Positions 1 to 9,600 of a stretch of 64,000 nucleotides of DNA are shown in pieces (the first letter of the stretch is position 1; every line of letters starts with the position of its first letter). Location: positions 186,001 through 250,000 of the forward strand of contig NZ_JAFLND010000003.1 in NCBI RefSeq assembly GCF_017313105.1, given 5' to 3'. A program made the translations under genes and the position numbers. The DNA is from [Muricauda] lutisoli (nom. illeg.). Its GTDB lineage: Bacteria; Bacteroidota; Bacteroidia; Flavobacteriales; Flavobacteriaceae. The notes beneath the pieces were generated by a model. The model made no database searches and was not told the DNA's origin. It worked only from the letters and a program-made list of their open reading frames with translations.

Positions 1-51
1 GGTCTCAAAGCCAATTATTTTGGGTTGGGATTCAAGTTTGTAATGGATTAA
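1..51 (+). CDS. C-terminal end of an unidentified protein (partial)
   Basis: Frame 1 is open from the first base to a TAA at 49-51 and encodes the tail GLKANYFGLGFKFVMD. The alternating aromatic and hydrophobic pattern ending close to the stop resembles the last beta strand of an outer-membrane barrel protein, but 16 residues are too few to name it. It ends 16 bp before the next start codon on the same strand, so it may be cotranscribed with the LtaS-like gene. Confidence 0.35.
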   Translation, partial: GLKANYFGLGFKFVMD

Positions 52-67
52 AAATAACAGGTCACCA

Positions 68-2035
68 ATGTTTAAAAATATTTTCCCATCTCGTTTTTCA
101 ATTATCAATGCCTTTACAGTGTTGTTTTTGATGGTTTCTTCCTTGGTTCGGGCTATTTTTTTGACCCTGGATTTTTCACAAGTTGAACATTCTTTTTTTG
201 GATTGATCAAGGTTTTCTTCGTCGGCTTTTTCTTTGATGTAGGCACCATATCTTTTTTCTATGTTGTGGGTGCCCTATATTTTTTGCTGTTGCCAAAGAG
301 ATTTTATGGTTCAATTTTTGACCGGGTATTGTCTTACTTTGGATTGGCGATCGGTTTGTTGGTGGTTTATTTTTCCTTTTTTGCCGAGATCACTTTCTGG
401 GATGAGTTCCAAAGAAGATTCAATTTTATTGCCGTGGATTACCTTATTTATACCTACGAGGTGGTCAAGAATATTAATGAGTCTTATCCTTTGCCCCTTC
501 TTATTGGGGGTATGTTGCTTCTGGTTGTACTTACCATATGGGTTTTTAAGAGAAAAGGGGTTTTTAAAAGGGCGTTTGGTTCAACAGATGGTTTTCGTCA
601 AAAGCTGGTGCCTACCATTTTTGCGTTGGCTGTTATGATTTTTTACAGTGGGACCGTGGAAAATGAGCAAGCAGAACTATCAAACAACCGATATAACAAT
701 GAACTCTCCAAGGCAGGTATATATTCATTCTTTGCTGCATTCAGGAACAATGAGCTCAGCTACACCGACTTCTATCGAACCTTACCGGAAAAGAAAGCCC
801 TCGTTGCTGTGGAGAAACATCTAAAAACTCCTTCGGACAGTCTTCTTTTTCCAGAAAAGAACATTCTAAGACTAGTAAAGGGAGGCTTGGAAAAAAGACC
901 CAATGTGATTCTGATATGCGTGGAGAGTTTGAGTGCGGATTATTTGGGTGTTTTTGGGAACCAAGATGGACTAACACCCAATCTTGACTCCATTGCCAAG
1001 GCCGAGACGTATTTTACCAATTTATATGCTACGGGAACAAGAACGGTTCGCGGAATGGAGGCCATAACCCTGGCAGTTCCCCCAACACCGGGACGGAGCA
1101 TTGTAAAAAGGGAACACAACCAAGACCTCTTTACTATCGGCGAAGTGTTTAAAAGTAAGGGATATAGTAGGACTTTTTTTTATGGGGGAGATGGCTATTT
1201 CGACAATATGGACAAGTTCTTCAGTGGAAATGGATTCAATATTGTGGATAGGGGAAGAGGCTTTTTACCATCAGGGGATATTGTTACCCAACGAAAGAAC
1301 ATCGAAGATGATGAGGTGACCTTTGAAAATGCTTGGGGCGTGTGCGACGAGGATATATTTAACAAGGTTTTGAAAGAGGCCGATTTGGCTTCAAACCAAG
1401 GAAAACCTTTTTTCAACTTTATAATGACCACTTCCAATCACAAGCCCTATACCTATCCGGAAGGGCGAATCGATATTCCTTCCGGAACAGGAAGGAGTGG
1501 AGCGGTAAAGTATACGGATTACGCTATTGGAGACTTTTTTCGAAAAGCCAAGACCAAATCCTGGTACAAGAATACGGTGTTTATTGTTATGGCCGACCAC
1601 TGCGCAAGTAGTGCAGGTAAATGGGAGTTGGATGTGGCCCATTACCGTATTCCGGCCATACTTGTAAATCTTGATGGGTTTAAGCCAAAACGGATTGATC
1701 AGCAATGTTCACAGATCGATGTGATTCCAACCCTTTTCTCACTTTTGGGATGGGAGTATAAAAACAACTTTTTCGGAAGGGATGTCTTCAGCATGAAACC
1801 TTCGGAACAAAGGGCGTTTATCGGAAACTACAGGAAACTTGGGTTGTTGAGGTCAAATGATTTGATGGTCTTGGGAGATGGAAAGACGGCCAATCAATAT
1901 AAATGGGACCAAAAGGACAATAGTTTGAAAAAGGAATCCGTGGACACATTTTTTTTAAACGAGACCATTTCTTTTTACCAATTGGCCGATTATCTCTACA
2001 ACCATGGAGGGCTTGATGCGAACCTTGCGAAATGA
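68..2035 (+). CDS. LtaS-like membrane phosphoglycerol/phosphoethanolamine transferase (sulfatase fold)
   Basis: The N-terminal 200 residues hold about five hydrophobic helices. From about residue 279 (NVILICVESLSADYLG) an alkaline-phosphatase/sulfatase domain follows. The stretch ATGTRTVRG near residue 322 is where this family carries its threonine nucleophile, and ADHCAS near residue 508 supplies late metal ligands. Relatives move a phospholipid headgroup (phosphoglycerol or phosphoethanolamine) onto an extracytoplasmic glycan or lipid and leave diacylglycerol. Bacteroidota do not make classical lipoteichoic acid, so the acceptor is unknown. The 655-residue length is normal for the family. 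The stop overlaps the next start (ATGA, 2032-2035), so this gene is translationally coupled to a lipid kinase that could recycle the diacylglycerol. Family assignment is firm; substrate is not. Confidence 0.85.
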   Translation: MFKNIFPSRFSIINAFTVLFLMVSSLVRAIFLTLDFSQVEHSFFGLIKVFFVGFFFDVGTISFFYVVGALYFLLLPKRFYGSIFDRVLSYFGLAIGLLVVYFSFFAEITFWDEFQRRFNFIAVDYLIYTYEVVKNINESYPLPLLIGGMLLLVVLTIWVFKRKGVFKRAFGSTDGFRQKLVPTIFALAVMIFYSGTVENEQAELSNNRYNNELSKAGIYSFFAAFRNNELSYTDFYRTLPEKKALVAVEKHLKTPSDSLLFPEKNILRLVKGGLEKRPNVILICVESLSADYLGVFGNQDGLTPNLDSIAKAETYFTNLYATGTRTVRGMEAITLAVPPTPGRSIVKREHNQDLFTIGEVFKSKGYSRTFFYGGDGYFDNMDKFFSGNGFNIVDRGRGFLPSGDIVTQRKNIEDDEVTFENAWGVCDEDIFNKVLKEADLASNQGKPFFNFIMTTSNHKPYTYPEGRIDIPSGTGRSGAVKYTDYAIGDFFRKAKTKSWYKNTVFIVMADHCASSAGKWELDVAHYRIPAILVNLDGFKPKRIDQQCSQIDVIPTLFSLLGWEYKNNFFGRDVFSMKPSEQRAFIGNYRKLGLLRSNDLMVLGDGKTANQYKWDQKDNSLKKESVDTFFLNETISFYQLADYLYNHGGLDANLAK

Positions 2036-2919
2036 AAAATATCCATTTTATTGTAAACCCTATAGCTGGCAAGGGAGGGACTGTGATGGATATGGCCACT
2101 TTGTACAAATACTTCAATACAACGGAATACCAAATAACCATAAAAGTCTCCGATTATGCTGGACATGCCACAATACTTACCAAGGAGTCCCTTAATGATG
2201 GCGCAAAAATAATTGTGGCCTGCGGAGGCGATGGAACGATCAACGAAGTGGCTTCATGTTTGGTCCATACCAATGTTTTATTGGGAATTGTACCCATGGG
2301 TTCTGGAAATGGATTGGCGGAAAGCCTTAAGATACCTCGAAACATTAAAAAAGCGGTCCAAGTTATTAAAGAGAACAAAACAAATGGGATAGATGTGGCC
2401 ATGGTAAATGGCAGACCCTTTTTTAGCAATATGGGAATCGGTTTTGACGCAAAGGTAATCTCCAACTATAATTCCAGTGGACAACGAAGACTTTGGGCCT
2501 ATCTCAAAGCCGTCATAAAATCCATTAAGGATTTTAAAAACAATGAAAGGATCAAAGTAGAGCTCAATGGAAAGACATACAATACAAACCCTTTCATGTT
2601 TTTTGTATCAAATTCAAAAGTGATGGGTTATGATATTTCTTTGACCAGAATGGCTTCTTTACAAGATGGATTGTTGGATGTGGTCATCATTGATAACTTG
2701 ACAAGAGGTGAAATATTTGTACTCGGTTTTTTTGTCCTGCTCAGACTCAACCAGTATCTCAAAAAAGTAAAGTATTTTAAAGTAAAAGAGCTAAAGTTGT
2801 CTTTCGAGGAGAAAAGAAAAGGTCGTCTCATACAGGCTGATGGGGAACTGTATCATTTGAATGAATCTGAAATATGTGTCACCATTGAAGAAAAGGCTTT
2901 GAGCGTTCTGGTTCCCTAA
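2032..2919 (+). CDS. Diacylglycerol kinase family lipid kinase (YegS/DgkB-like)
   Basis: The 295-residue protein has the DAGK catalytic signature: the nucleotide-binding loop GGDGTINEVAS near residue 65, then GSGNGLAESL near residue 88. The opening HFIVNPIAGKGG is the usual start of this family, and a C-terminal beta-sandwich ends with IQADGELYHL. Members phosphorylate diacylglycerol, ceramide-like lipids or phosphatidylglycerol on the cytoplasmic face of the membrane. The start overlaps the upstream LtaS-like gene by 4 bp, which points to a shared process: headgroup transfer releases diacylglycerol and this kinase returns it to phosphatidic acid. That role is inferred from the pairing, as in Gram-positive LtaS/DgkB. 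A hairpin follows at 2952. Confidence 0.85.
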   Translation: MKNIHFIVNPIAGKGGTVMDMATLYKYFNTTEYQITIKVSDYAGHATILTKESLNDGAKIIVACGGDGTINEVASCLVHTNVLLGIVPMGSGNGLAESLKIPRNIKKAVQVIKENKTNGIDVAMVNGRPFFSNMGIGFDAKVISNYNSSGQRRLWAYLKAVIKSIKDFKNNERIKVELNGKTYNTNPFMFFVSNSKVMGYDISLTRMASLQDGLLDVVIIDNLTRGEIFVLGFFVLLRLNQYLKKVKYFKVKELKLSFEEKRKGRLIQADGELYHLNESEICVTIEEKALSVLVP

Positions 2920-2951
2920 ATTTGATTTTTTCCTTTTTCTGTTTGATCGAT

Positions 2952-2980
2952 GGTCTCAACTATTGTTGATAAGACCTTTT
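2952..2980 (+). terminator. Probable rho-independent terminator after the lipid kinase gene
   Basis: GGTCT and AGACC arms enclose an inner CAAC/GTTG helix with a 3-nt bulge and a TATT loop, followed by TTTT. It is 32 bp after the lipid kinase stop. The U-tract is short, so termination may be partial. Confidence 0.4.
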
Positions 2981-3318
2981 AATATGTGGATGCCCAATCT
3001 TTTTGAAGTGGTCTAAAAATTGTCTGGAGTTCTTTTTCTTTTCTTTGATTTTTACTCAATCCCATATGCTTACTGGGTTCAAATCTCTTACTAACAGTTT
3101 TTGTTAAAAAACTGTGAAAAAAATTTTAAACCCTACGGGTGTTGGCGGCTTTTTTCCCGAGCCCTTATTCTACGTTTGTTCCGAAGGGTTTTTGTTGTTA
3201 CAAAACACAAATGTTGATAAAAGTGTTAAGAACCTGATCGGGGCAACTTAAAATCGAAGTAAAGAAAATGTGAATTTTACGTTCAAGCTATTTTTTACAA
3301 CTCCAAACCGTTTTCTTC
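2981..3318 (+). promoter_or_regulatory. nrdB-nrdA upstream region with a Bacteroidota-type -7 box
   Basis: This gap holds no gene. TACGTTTG at 3171-3178 matches the Bacteroidota -7 consensus TAnnTTTG and would give a leader of about 135 nt. No well-spaced -33 TTG was found. AACAC at 3204 and GTGTT at 3223 form a weak inverted pair; they do not match a full NrdR box, and I see no B12 riboswitch elements. Confidence 0.4.
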
Positions 3319-4593
3319 ATGCAGATTACTCACATAACTAAGAGGGATTTTAGTACGCAAGAATTTGATTTACACAAGATTACAAATGCAATCTTGAAAG
3401 CCATGACAGCTGTGGAGCATGGCCAGATCACCGATGCGCAGACCATTGCCAACAACGTAAATAATGTGTTGTTGGAGAGAAAAAGTCAAGACGAACATTA
3501 TTTGCCGACCGTAGAGGAAGTTCAAGATGTTGTTGAGAACGAACTCATGGATAGTGAGTTCCACGATGCGGCAAAAGCCTACATTATTTATAGGAACAAA
3601 AGGGCTCAGATGCGTGAGTCGGATATTTTCGAGAAACGTATCAACCTGAAGCCTTACGAGTATCCACAATTGTATGAGTACGTACCGGCAATCCGACACT
3701 CATACTGGATTCACACCGAATTCAATTTCACGAGCGACATCCAGGATTTTAAATCCGGGTTGACGGAGGTTGAGCGAAGTGCCATCAAAAACACCATGCT
3801 TGCCATTTCACAAATAGAAGTAGCGGTAAAAACGTTCTGGGGAGATATCTACCACAGAATGCCCAAACCAGAAATAGGTTCTGTTGGAGCCACCTTTGCC
3901 GAAAGTGAAGTTCGTCACCACGATGCCTATTCACACCTATTGGAAATTTTGGGATTGAACAGGGAGTTCGAGACCCTGAAGAAAAAGCCCGTGATCATGA
4001 AAAGGGTGCAGTATTTGGAGACTGCACTTAAAAATGCAAAAAGTGAGAACAACAAGGAGTATGCGGAATCCATCTTGCTCTTCTCTCTTTTTATTGAGCA
4101 CGTGTCCCTATTCTCCCAGTTTTTGATCATCATGGCATTCAATAAGCACAAAAATGTATTGAAGGGAATTTCCAATGTTGTAGAGGCCACTTCCAAAGAA
4201 GAGCAGATCCATGGGGATTTTGGTATTGATGTGATCAACATCATCAAAAAAGAACACCCAGAGTGGTTCGATGATGAATACAAGGCAATGATCCAGGATA
4301 TCTGTGAGAAAGCATTTGAGGCGGAGAGTAAAATAGTGGATTGGATTTTTGAGGCGGGTGAACTGGATTTCTTGCCTAAAAATTTGGTGAACGAATTCAT
4401 CAAAAACAGATTCAACAATTCATTGGAGAGCATCGGAATCTCCAAAATATTCGATGTCGACCAAAAACTATTGGAGCAGACCGAATGGTTCGACGACGAA
4501 ATCATTGGAACAAAACACGGAGACTTTTTTGTAAAAAGATCCATCAACTATAGCAAAAGAACACAAAGTATAACTAGCGACGACCTTTTTTAA
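3319..4593 (+). CDS. nrdB: Class I ribonucleotide reductase radical subunit (beta) with an N-terminal ATP-cone
   Basis: This is the small subunit of aerobic ribonucleotide reductase, which makes dNTPs from NDPs. Residues 1-95 are an ATP-cone (ITKRDFSTQEFDLHKITNAI, then a VEEVQDVVENEL helix and a C-terminal AYIIYRNKR), the allosteric on/off domain that most bacteria carry on NrdA instead. The ferritin-like domain follows, with the metal-ligand and radical motif ExxHxxxY at E197, H200 and Y204. At 424 residues it is longer than E. coli NrdB by about the size of the cone. It is followed 3 bp later by nrdA, which lacks a cone. The architecture is known from Leeuwenhoekiella blandensis, where dATP binding to the beta-subunit cone inhibits by making beta tetramers and the cofactor is dimanganese; I infer the same here. 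The radical tyrosine is retained. Confidence 0.95.
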   Translation: MQITHITKRDFSTQEFDLHKITNAILKAMTAVEHGQITDAQTIANNVNNVLLERKSQDEHYLPTVEEVQDVVENELMDSEFHDAAKAYIIYRNKRAQMRESDIFEKRINLKPYEYPQLYEYVPAIRHSYWIHTEFNFTSDIQDFKSGLTEVERSAIKNTMLAISQIEVAVKTFWGDIYHRMPKPEIGSVGATFAESEVRHHDAYSHLLEILGLNREFETLKKKPVIMKRVQYLETALKNAKSENNKEYAESILLFSLFIEHVSLFSQFLIIMAFNKHKNVLKGISNVVEATSKEEQIHGDFGIDVINIIKKEHPEWFDDEYKAMIQDICEKAFEAESKIVDWIFEAGELDFLPKNLVNEFIKNRFNNSLESIGISKIFDVDQKLLEQTEWFDDEIIGTKHGDFFVKRSINYSKRTQSITSDDLF

Positions 4594-4596
4594 ATT

Positions 4597-6387
4597 ATGG
4601 AGAAGAGAACACAAATAACCCCGACCACTGACCAAAAACAAGACAACAAAACACAAGAACTTGTAAACGCAAGAAAGGATACCTTGTCCAAACTCAAGAG
4701 TGAGGAAAGCAAGGGATTTGAATGGTTGAACCAGTATAGCCGCCAATTTTTGGCATCAGGATACCTTACCGAAGGGGTGAGCCCGGAGGAACGTATCCGT
4801 GAGATTGGAGATAGGGCAGAGGAGATTTTGCAGATTCCGGGGTATTCGGACAAATTCTACGGCTACATGTCCGAAGGTTTTTTCTCTTTGGCCTCTCCGG
4901 TATGGTCCAATTTTGGAAAAAAGCGGGGGTTGCCAATCAGTTGTTTTGGCTCGCATATTGACGATGATATGGGGAACATCCTTTACACCCAGTCAGAGGT
5001 GGGGATGATGTCCAAACTTGGGGGTGGAACATCTGGTTTTTTCGGTAAGATCAGGCACAGGGGAGCACCTGTTAAAAACAATGGACAAGCTTCTGGAGCT
5101 GTGCATATTATGCAGTTGTTCGAATCCATGGTCGATGTGGTGAGTCAAGGATCGGTTCGTCGCGGTCGCTTTTCTCCATATTTACCTATTGACCATAAGG
5201 ACATTATGGAATTCTTGGAAATCGGTACTGAAGGAAACCCTATCCAACAATTGACCCACGGTGTAACGGTGACGAACCAATGGATGCAGGAAATGATCGA
5301 GGGTGATGTTGAAAAAAGAACCGTTTGGGCCAAAGTGTTGCAGCGTAGAGGAGAAATGGGATACCCTTATGTATTCTTCTCCGACAATGCCAACGATGGT
5401 GCCGCGGATGTTTATAAAGATAAAAACCACCGTATCCACGCCAGCAACTTGTGTACAGAAATTATGTTGCCATCTAACGATGATTGGTCTTTTGTATGTG
5501 TGCTTTCCAGTATCAACCTGATGCATTACGACAAATGGAAAAAGACGGATGCCGTGGAGACCATGGTTCACTTCTTGGATGCCGTAATCACCGAGTTTAT
5601 CGAAAAATTGGAGACGTACAGAGATTCATCTGACAGGGATGACCAACAAACTTTCCTGTTTATGGAAAGAGCCTACAATTTTGCAAAACAAAACCGTTCA
5701 TTGGGTCTAGGTGCATTGGGATGGCACTCTCTTTTACAGTCTAAAAGATTGGCCTTCAACAGCCAAGAAGCCTATAACCTGAACAGCGAGATTTTTAGGG
5801 AGATCAAAGAACGCTCTTACAAGGCTTCGGAACAATTGGCGGAACGTTTTGGAGAGCCGGAAGTATTAAAGGGCTATGGAAGACGTAACGCTACATTGAA
5901 TGCAATTGCACCCACTACTTCCTCAGCATTTATTTTGGGTCAGGTGTCCCAAGGAATTGAGCCTATCTGGTCCAATTGCTATGTAAAGGATATCGCGAAG
6001 ATCAAGACCACCATCAAAAATCCATTTTTAATGGAACTGTTGGAAGAAAAGGGACAAAATACCGCTGAAGTCTGGAAGAGTATCCGCGATATGGATGGTT
6101 CCGTACAGCATTTGGAATTCTTGACCGAAGAAGAAAAAGCTGTATTTAAAACATATTCAGAATTAGATCAGTTGGATATTATTTATCAAGCTGCCAACAG
6201 ACAAAACCATATTGATCAGGGACAATCTGTGAATATTATCGTACACCCCGATATGCCTACAAAAGATATCAATAAAATACACGTTACCGCATGGAAACTG
6301 GGTCTAAAATCCTTGTATTACCAGCACAGCATGAATGCCGCACAAAAATTCAAGCAAAAGAAAGATTGTGTGAGCTGCGAGGCATAA
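4597..6387 (+). CDS. nrdA: Class I ribonucleotide reductase catalytic subunit (alpha), without ATP-cone
   Basis: This is the catalytic partner of the preceding NrdB. The substrate-site cysteine pair is C116 (PISCFG) and C301 (FVCVLSSINL). The radical-site triad N284, C286, E288 lies in SNLCTEIMLP. The C-terminal shuttle pair is C591/C594 in CVSCEA, which takes electrons from thioredoxin (trxA lies at 39.9 kb). The 596-residue chain begins directly with the alpha-subunit helical region and has no N-terminal ATP-cone, unlike the roughly 760-residue E. coli protein. Overall activity control must therefore come from the cone on NrdB. The gene starts 3 bp after nrdB and ends at a strong terminator, so the pair forms its own operon. 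Confidence 0.95.
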   Translation: MEKRTQITPTTDQKQDNKTQELVNARKDTLSKLKSEESKGFEWLNQYSRQFLASGYLTEGVSPEERIREIGDRAEEILQIPGYSDKFYGYMSEGFFSLASPVWSNFGKKRGLPISCFGSHIDDDMGNILYTQSEVGMMSKLGGGTSGFFGKIRHRGAPVKNNGQASGAVHIMQLFESMVDVVSQGSVRRGRFSPYLPIDHKDIMEFLEIGTEGNPIQQLTHGVTVTNQWMQEMIEGDVEKRTVWAKVLQRRGEMGYPYVFFSDNANDGAADVYKDKNHRIHASNLCTEIMLPSNDDWSFVCVLSSINLMHYDKWKKTDAVETMVHFLDAVITEFIEKLETYRDSSDRDDQQTFLFMERAYNFAKQNRSLGLGALGWHSLLQSKRLAFNSQEAYNLNSEIFREIKERSYKASEQLAERFGEPEVLKGYGRRNATLNAIAPTTSSAFILGQVSQGIEPIWSNCYVKDIAKIKTTIKNPFLMELLEEKGQNTAEVWKSIRDMDGSVQHLEFLTEEEKAVFKTYSELDQLDIIYQAANRQNHIDQGQSVNIIVHPDMPTKDINKIHVTAWKLGLKSLYYQHSMNAAQKFKQKKDCVSCEA

Positions 6388-6411
6388 ATAGCCAATAACC
6401 AATCCTAAAAA

Positions 6412-6446
6412 GAAAAAAGGTCCTGATAAAATCGGGACCTTTTTTT
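6412..6446 (+). terminator. Rho-independent terminator of nrdBA
   Basis: The 10-bp stem AGGTCCTGAT / ATCGGGACCT (one G-T wobble) has an AAA loop at 6428-6430 and runs into a T-tract. It follows the nrdA stop by about 25 bp. Confidence 0.9.
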
Positions 6447-6563
6447 GTTTTGATATATAGTCAAAGCGGGATGTTTCTTTCATCAGTAATGTGCCATTTC
6501 ACAACAAAACCGTCTTACCATACAACATAACTTCTCCATTCTACACTGTTCTTGATAAGTTTG

Positions 6564-6590
6564 GGTAGGCCTTACTACGTAAGGTGAACC
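6564..6590 (+). promoter_or_regulatory. Hairpin just before the DUF11 adhesin start codon
   Basis: A perfect 6-bp helix CCTTAC / GTAAGG with loop TAC (6570-6584) is extended across a 3x3 internal loop by GGT / ACC. It ends 14 bp before the ATG at 6605 and could hinder ribosome loading. No regulator or ligand is suggested by the sequence. Confidence 0.3.
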
Positions 6591-6604
6591 TCATCAACTA
6601 AGCT

Positions 6605-9600
6605 ATGACCAAACCCCATTTCAACCCTTTTTCCAGGTGTTCTATATTGATGGTTTTTCTTGTGCTCGTTTTATCTAGGGCGGGGTATGCACAAGATTGT
6701 GCGGTCAATGCAGGTTCTGATCAAACCTTTGATCAGACTACTTCGGTGTTTTTAAGTGCAGACACACCACCCGTGGGCACGGGATCCTGGACGCAACTTT
6801 CGGGCCCCACCTTGGTGACTTTTGATGATTCCAACGATCCGAATACCCAAATTTTCAATACAACCCTAGGTACCTATATTTTTGAATGGACCGTTTCTGA
6901 TGCTACTTGTGATACAGCTTCGGACACCGTGGGCATTACCATAGAAGGAATAGACCTGGAATTGGAGCTCGTTGCCAGTAATCCGCTTCCCAATATCGGA
7001 GATGTGGTCACATTTACGATTAACCTGAGCAATTTTGGAGATGTGGATGCTACTGGAGTAGCCATTGAAAACTTTGTTCCTGCCGGTTTTAACAACGTAA
7101 CAGCAATTGATAATAGCGGTACCTATAGTTTTTTGACGGACAATGTTACTTGGACGGGGATCAATGTTCCCATTGGAAGCAACACGGTATCTTTAAATTT
7201 TGATGCGACCGTTCTTACTCCAACAGCGGCTGCTGGAGAATATACCCATATTGCCGAAGTGATTTTCGCAGACCAGTTGGATATTGACAGCACACCGAAC
7301 AACGATGATGGTGACCAAAACGAAGATGATGAGGACAATATTACGGCCGCTCCGCTGCAGGCGGATCTATCATTGATCAAATCAGTGGTGGGCGGGGATT
7401 TATCGCCTTATGTGGGTGAACAGCTCAGTTTTGAAATATCCGTATCCAACAACGGACCACACGATGCCACCAATGTGAGGGTAGTAGATCAATTGTTGTC
7501 CGGCTTTAGTTATATGTCATATTCCGCTACAACAGGCACCTATAATCCTGCCAATGGTTTTTGGGAGGTAGGTACTTTGGCCAATGGAGATACTGAGACC
7601 CTTACCATTGATGTTGTTGTAAATGCCTCGGGAAATTATACCAATACCTCACAGGTCATTGCTTCTGATGCCTTTGATATCGATTCAACCCCTTCCAACG
7701 GAGTATCCTCTGAAGATGACCAAAGTGATGTAGTGGTAACTCCTGAAGCATTGATTGACCTTTCTTTGACAAAAACAATTGACAAATCACCGCCTTTGGT
7801 GAGTGATAATGTAAGATTTACGCTTACCATAAACAACGATGGCCCAAGTGATGCTACTTCTGTGGAAGTGACCGACCTGCTGCCATCAGGTTATACCTAC
7901 GTCTCCGATAATAGTGGAGGTAGTTACGATGCAAATACGGGAATTTGGAATGTAGGATCCTTGGCCAATGGCAGTTCGGTCAGTTTAAATATCCTGTGCA
8001 ATGTAAACCCATCCGGAGATTACGATAATATTGCGGAGATCACAGGTCACGATCAAGTGGATGTGGATTCAAGTCCTAACAACGATAGTCCTGGTGAGGA
8101 TGACCAAGACGGCGTTTCCGTGGTTCCAGAACCTTTGGTGGATATTTCAGTGACCAAATCGGTGGACCAATTTATTCCAGAGGTAGGAGAGGAAATACTT
8201 TTTACGGTAACGGTCCAGAACGATGGTCCGAGCGATGCCACCAATATTGTGGTTACGGATTTGTTGGCATCAGGTTATCAGTTGATCAATGCTACACCCT
8301 CAATAGGCACATACAATGAGACCAATGGCTCGTGGGTCGTAGGTGATTTGGGCAATGGAGTTTCTGAGACTCTGGACGTGTTGGTGGAAGTACTGTCAAC
8401 AGGAAATTATACGAACACGGCTGAGTTGACCAATGTTGGTGAAAACGATGTGGATTCAAGTCCAAATAACAACAATGAATCTGAGGATGACCAACAGACC
8501 GTAGAGCCAATCGTGATTCCTGTGGCCGACCTGTTGTTGCGTAAATCTGTGAACGTATTGAGTCCATATATCGGCCAAGAAGTGATTTTTACCATCAATA
8601 TCACCAATTTAGGGCCAAGTGATGCTTCGGGAGTTGAGGTAATGGACTTGTTGCCCGATGGATATACCTATGTTTCCCACAGCACCACGGCAGGAATTTA
8701 CAATGCCACTTCTGGGATGTGGTCGCTCAATGGTAGTTTGGCCGATGGCAGCACAGAAACCCTTTCCATTGTAGCTACTGTTAACAATACAGGCGATTAT
8801 TTTAATGTGACAGAAGTATTTGCTGCTGACCAGTATGATCCCAATTCCATTCCGAACAACAACAATGTTTTTGAAAACGATCAGGACAATGCCGGCACCA
8901 CACCGATTCCCTCGGCAGATTTAGCTTTGAACGTAAGTGTGGACAACCAATCTCCCGATGTGGGAACCCAAGTGACCTTTACCATCATGTTATGGAACGA
9001 AGGACCAAGTAATGCCATAGGAATTGAAGTTGAAAACATACTGCCAGATGGCTTTACCTATGTTTCGGACGATTCTGGAGGGTTGTTTAATCCTTCCAAT
9101 GGTCTTTGGGATGTTGGGAGTTTAGCATTGGAATCACAAATGGAATTGAATATTGTAGCTGAAGTGAATCCTTCAGGTGATTATACCGTAAGAACCGAAG
9201 TGGTGGATGCTACTTTCTTCGATGCTGATTCCGAACCGGACAATAATATGCTTTTAGAAGATGATCAAGACGAACAAACTGTCACGCCAAGACACGTAAC
9301 CGATATTTCGGTATCCAAAACGGTTAACGATATGAACCCAGAGGTCGGGGATGAGATTGTATTTACTATCGAGGTAAATAATGAAGGCCCCAACGATGCT
9401 TCAGGGTTAATAATTGGGGATGAACTGGAGGACGGGTACCAATTCGTTTCCGCCACAACATCGTCCGGAATTTATGATGAAATTGCAGGTTCTTGGGATT
9501 TGCCGACTCTTGCCAATGCCTCAACCGAAACTTTGGAAATAAGGGCTGTTGTCCTTTCGAGTGGTGAATACAAGAATACGGCCGAACTGATTGTTTTGGA

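Noticed and set aside
3204-3227. Possible NrdR box upstream of nrdB
   Set aside because: The AACAC/GTGTT pair is spaced differently and lacks the ACACNATATNTNGTGT core; only one copy is seen, while NrdR boxes come in pairs.
3927-4547. 206-residue minus-strand ORF opposite nrdB
   Set aside because: It lies entirely antisense to the conserved NrdB metal-ligand region; Ser/Leu-rich shadow.
6447-6604. LytTR-type site upstream of the DUF11 adhesin
   Set aside because: Single half-site look-alikes exist (near 6480 and 6545), but no second half lies 21 bp away.
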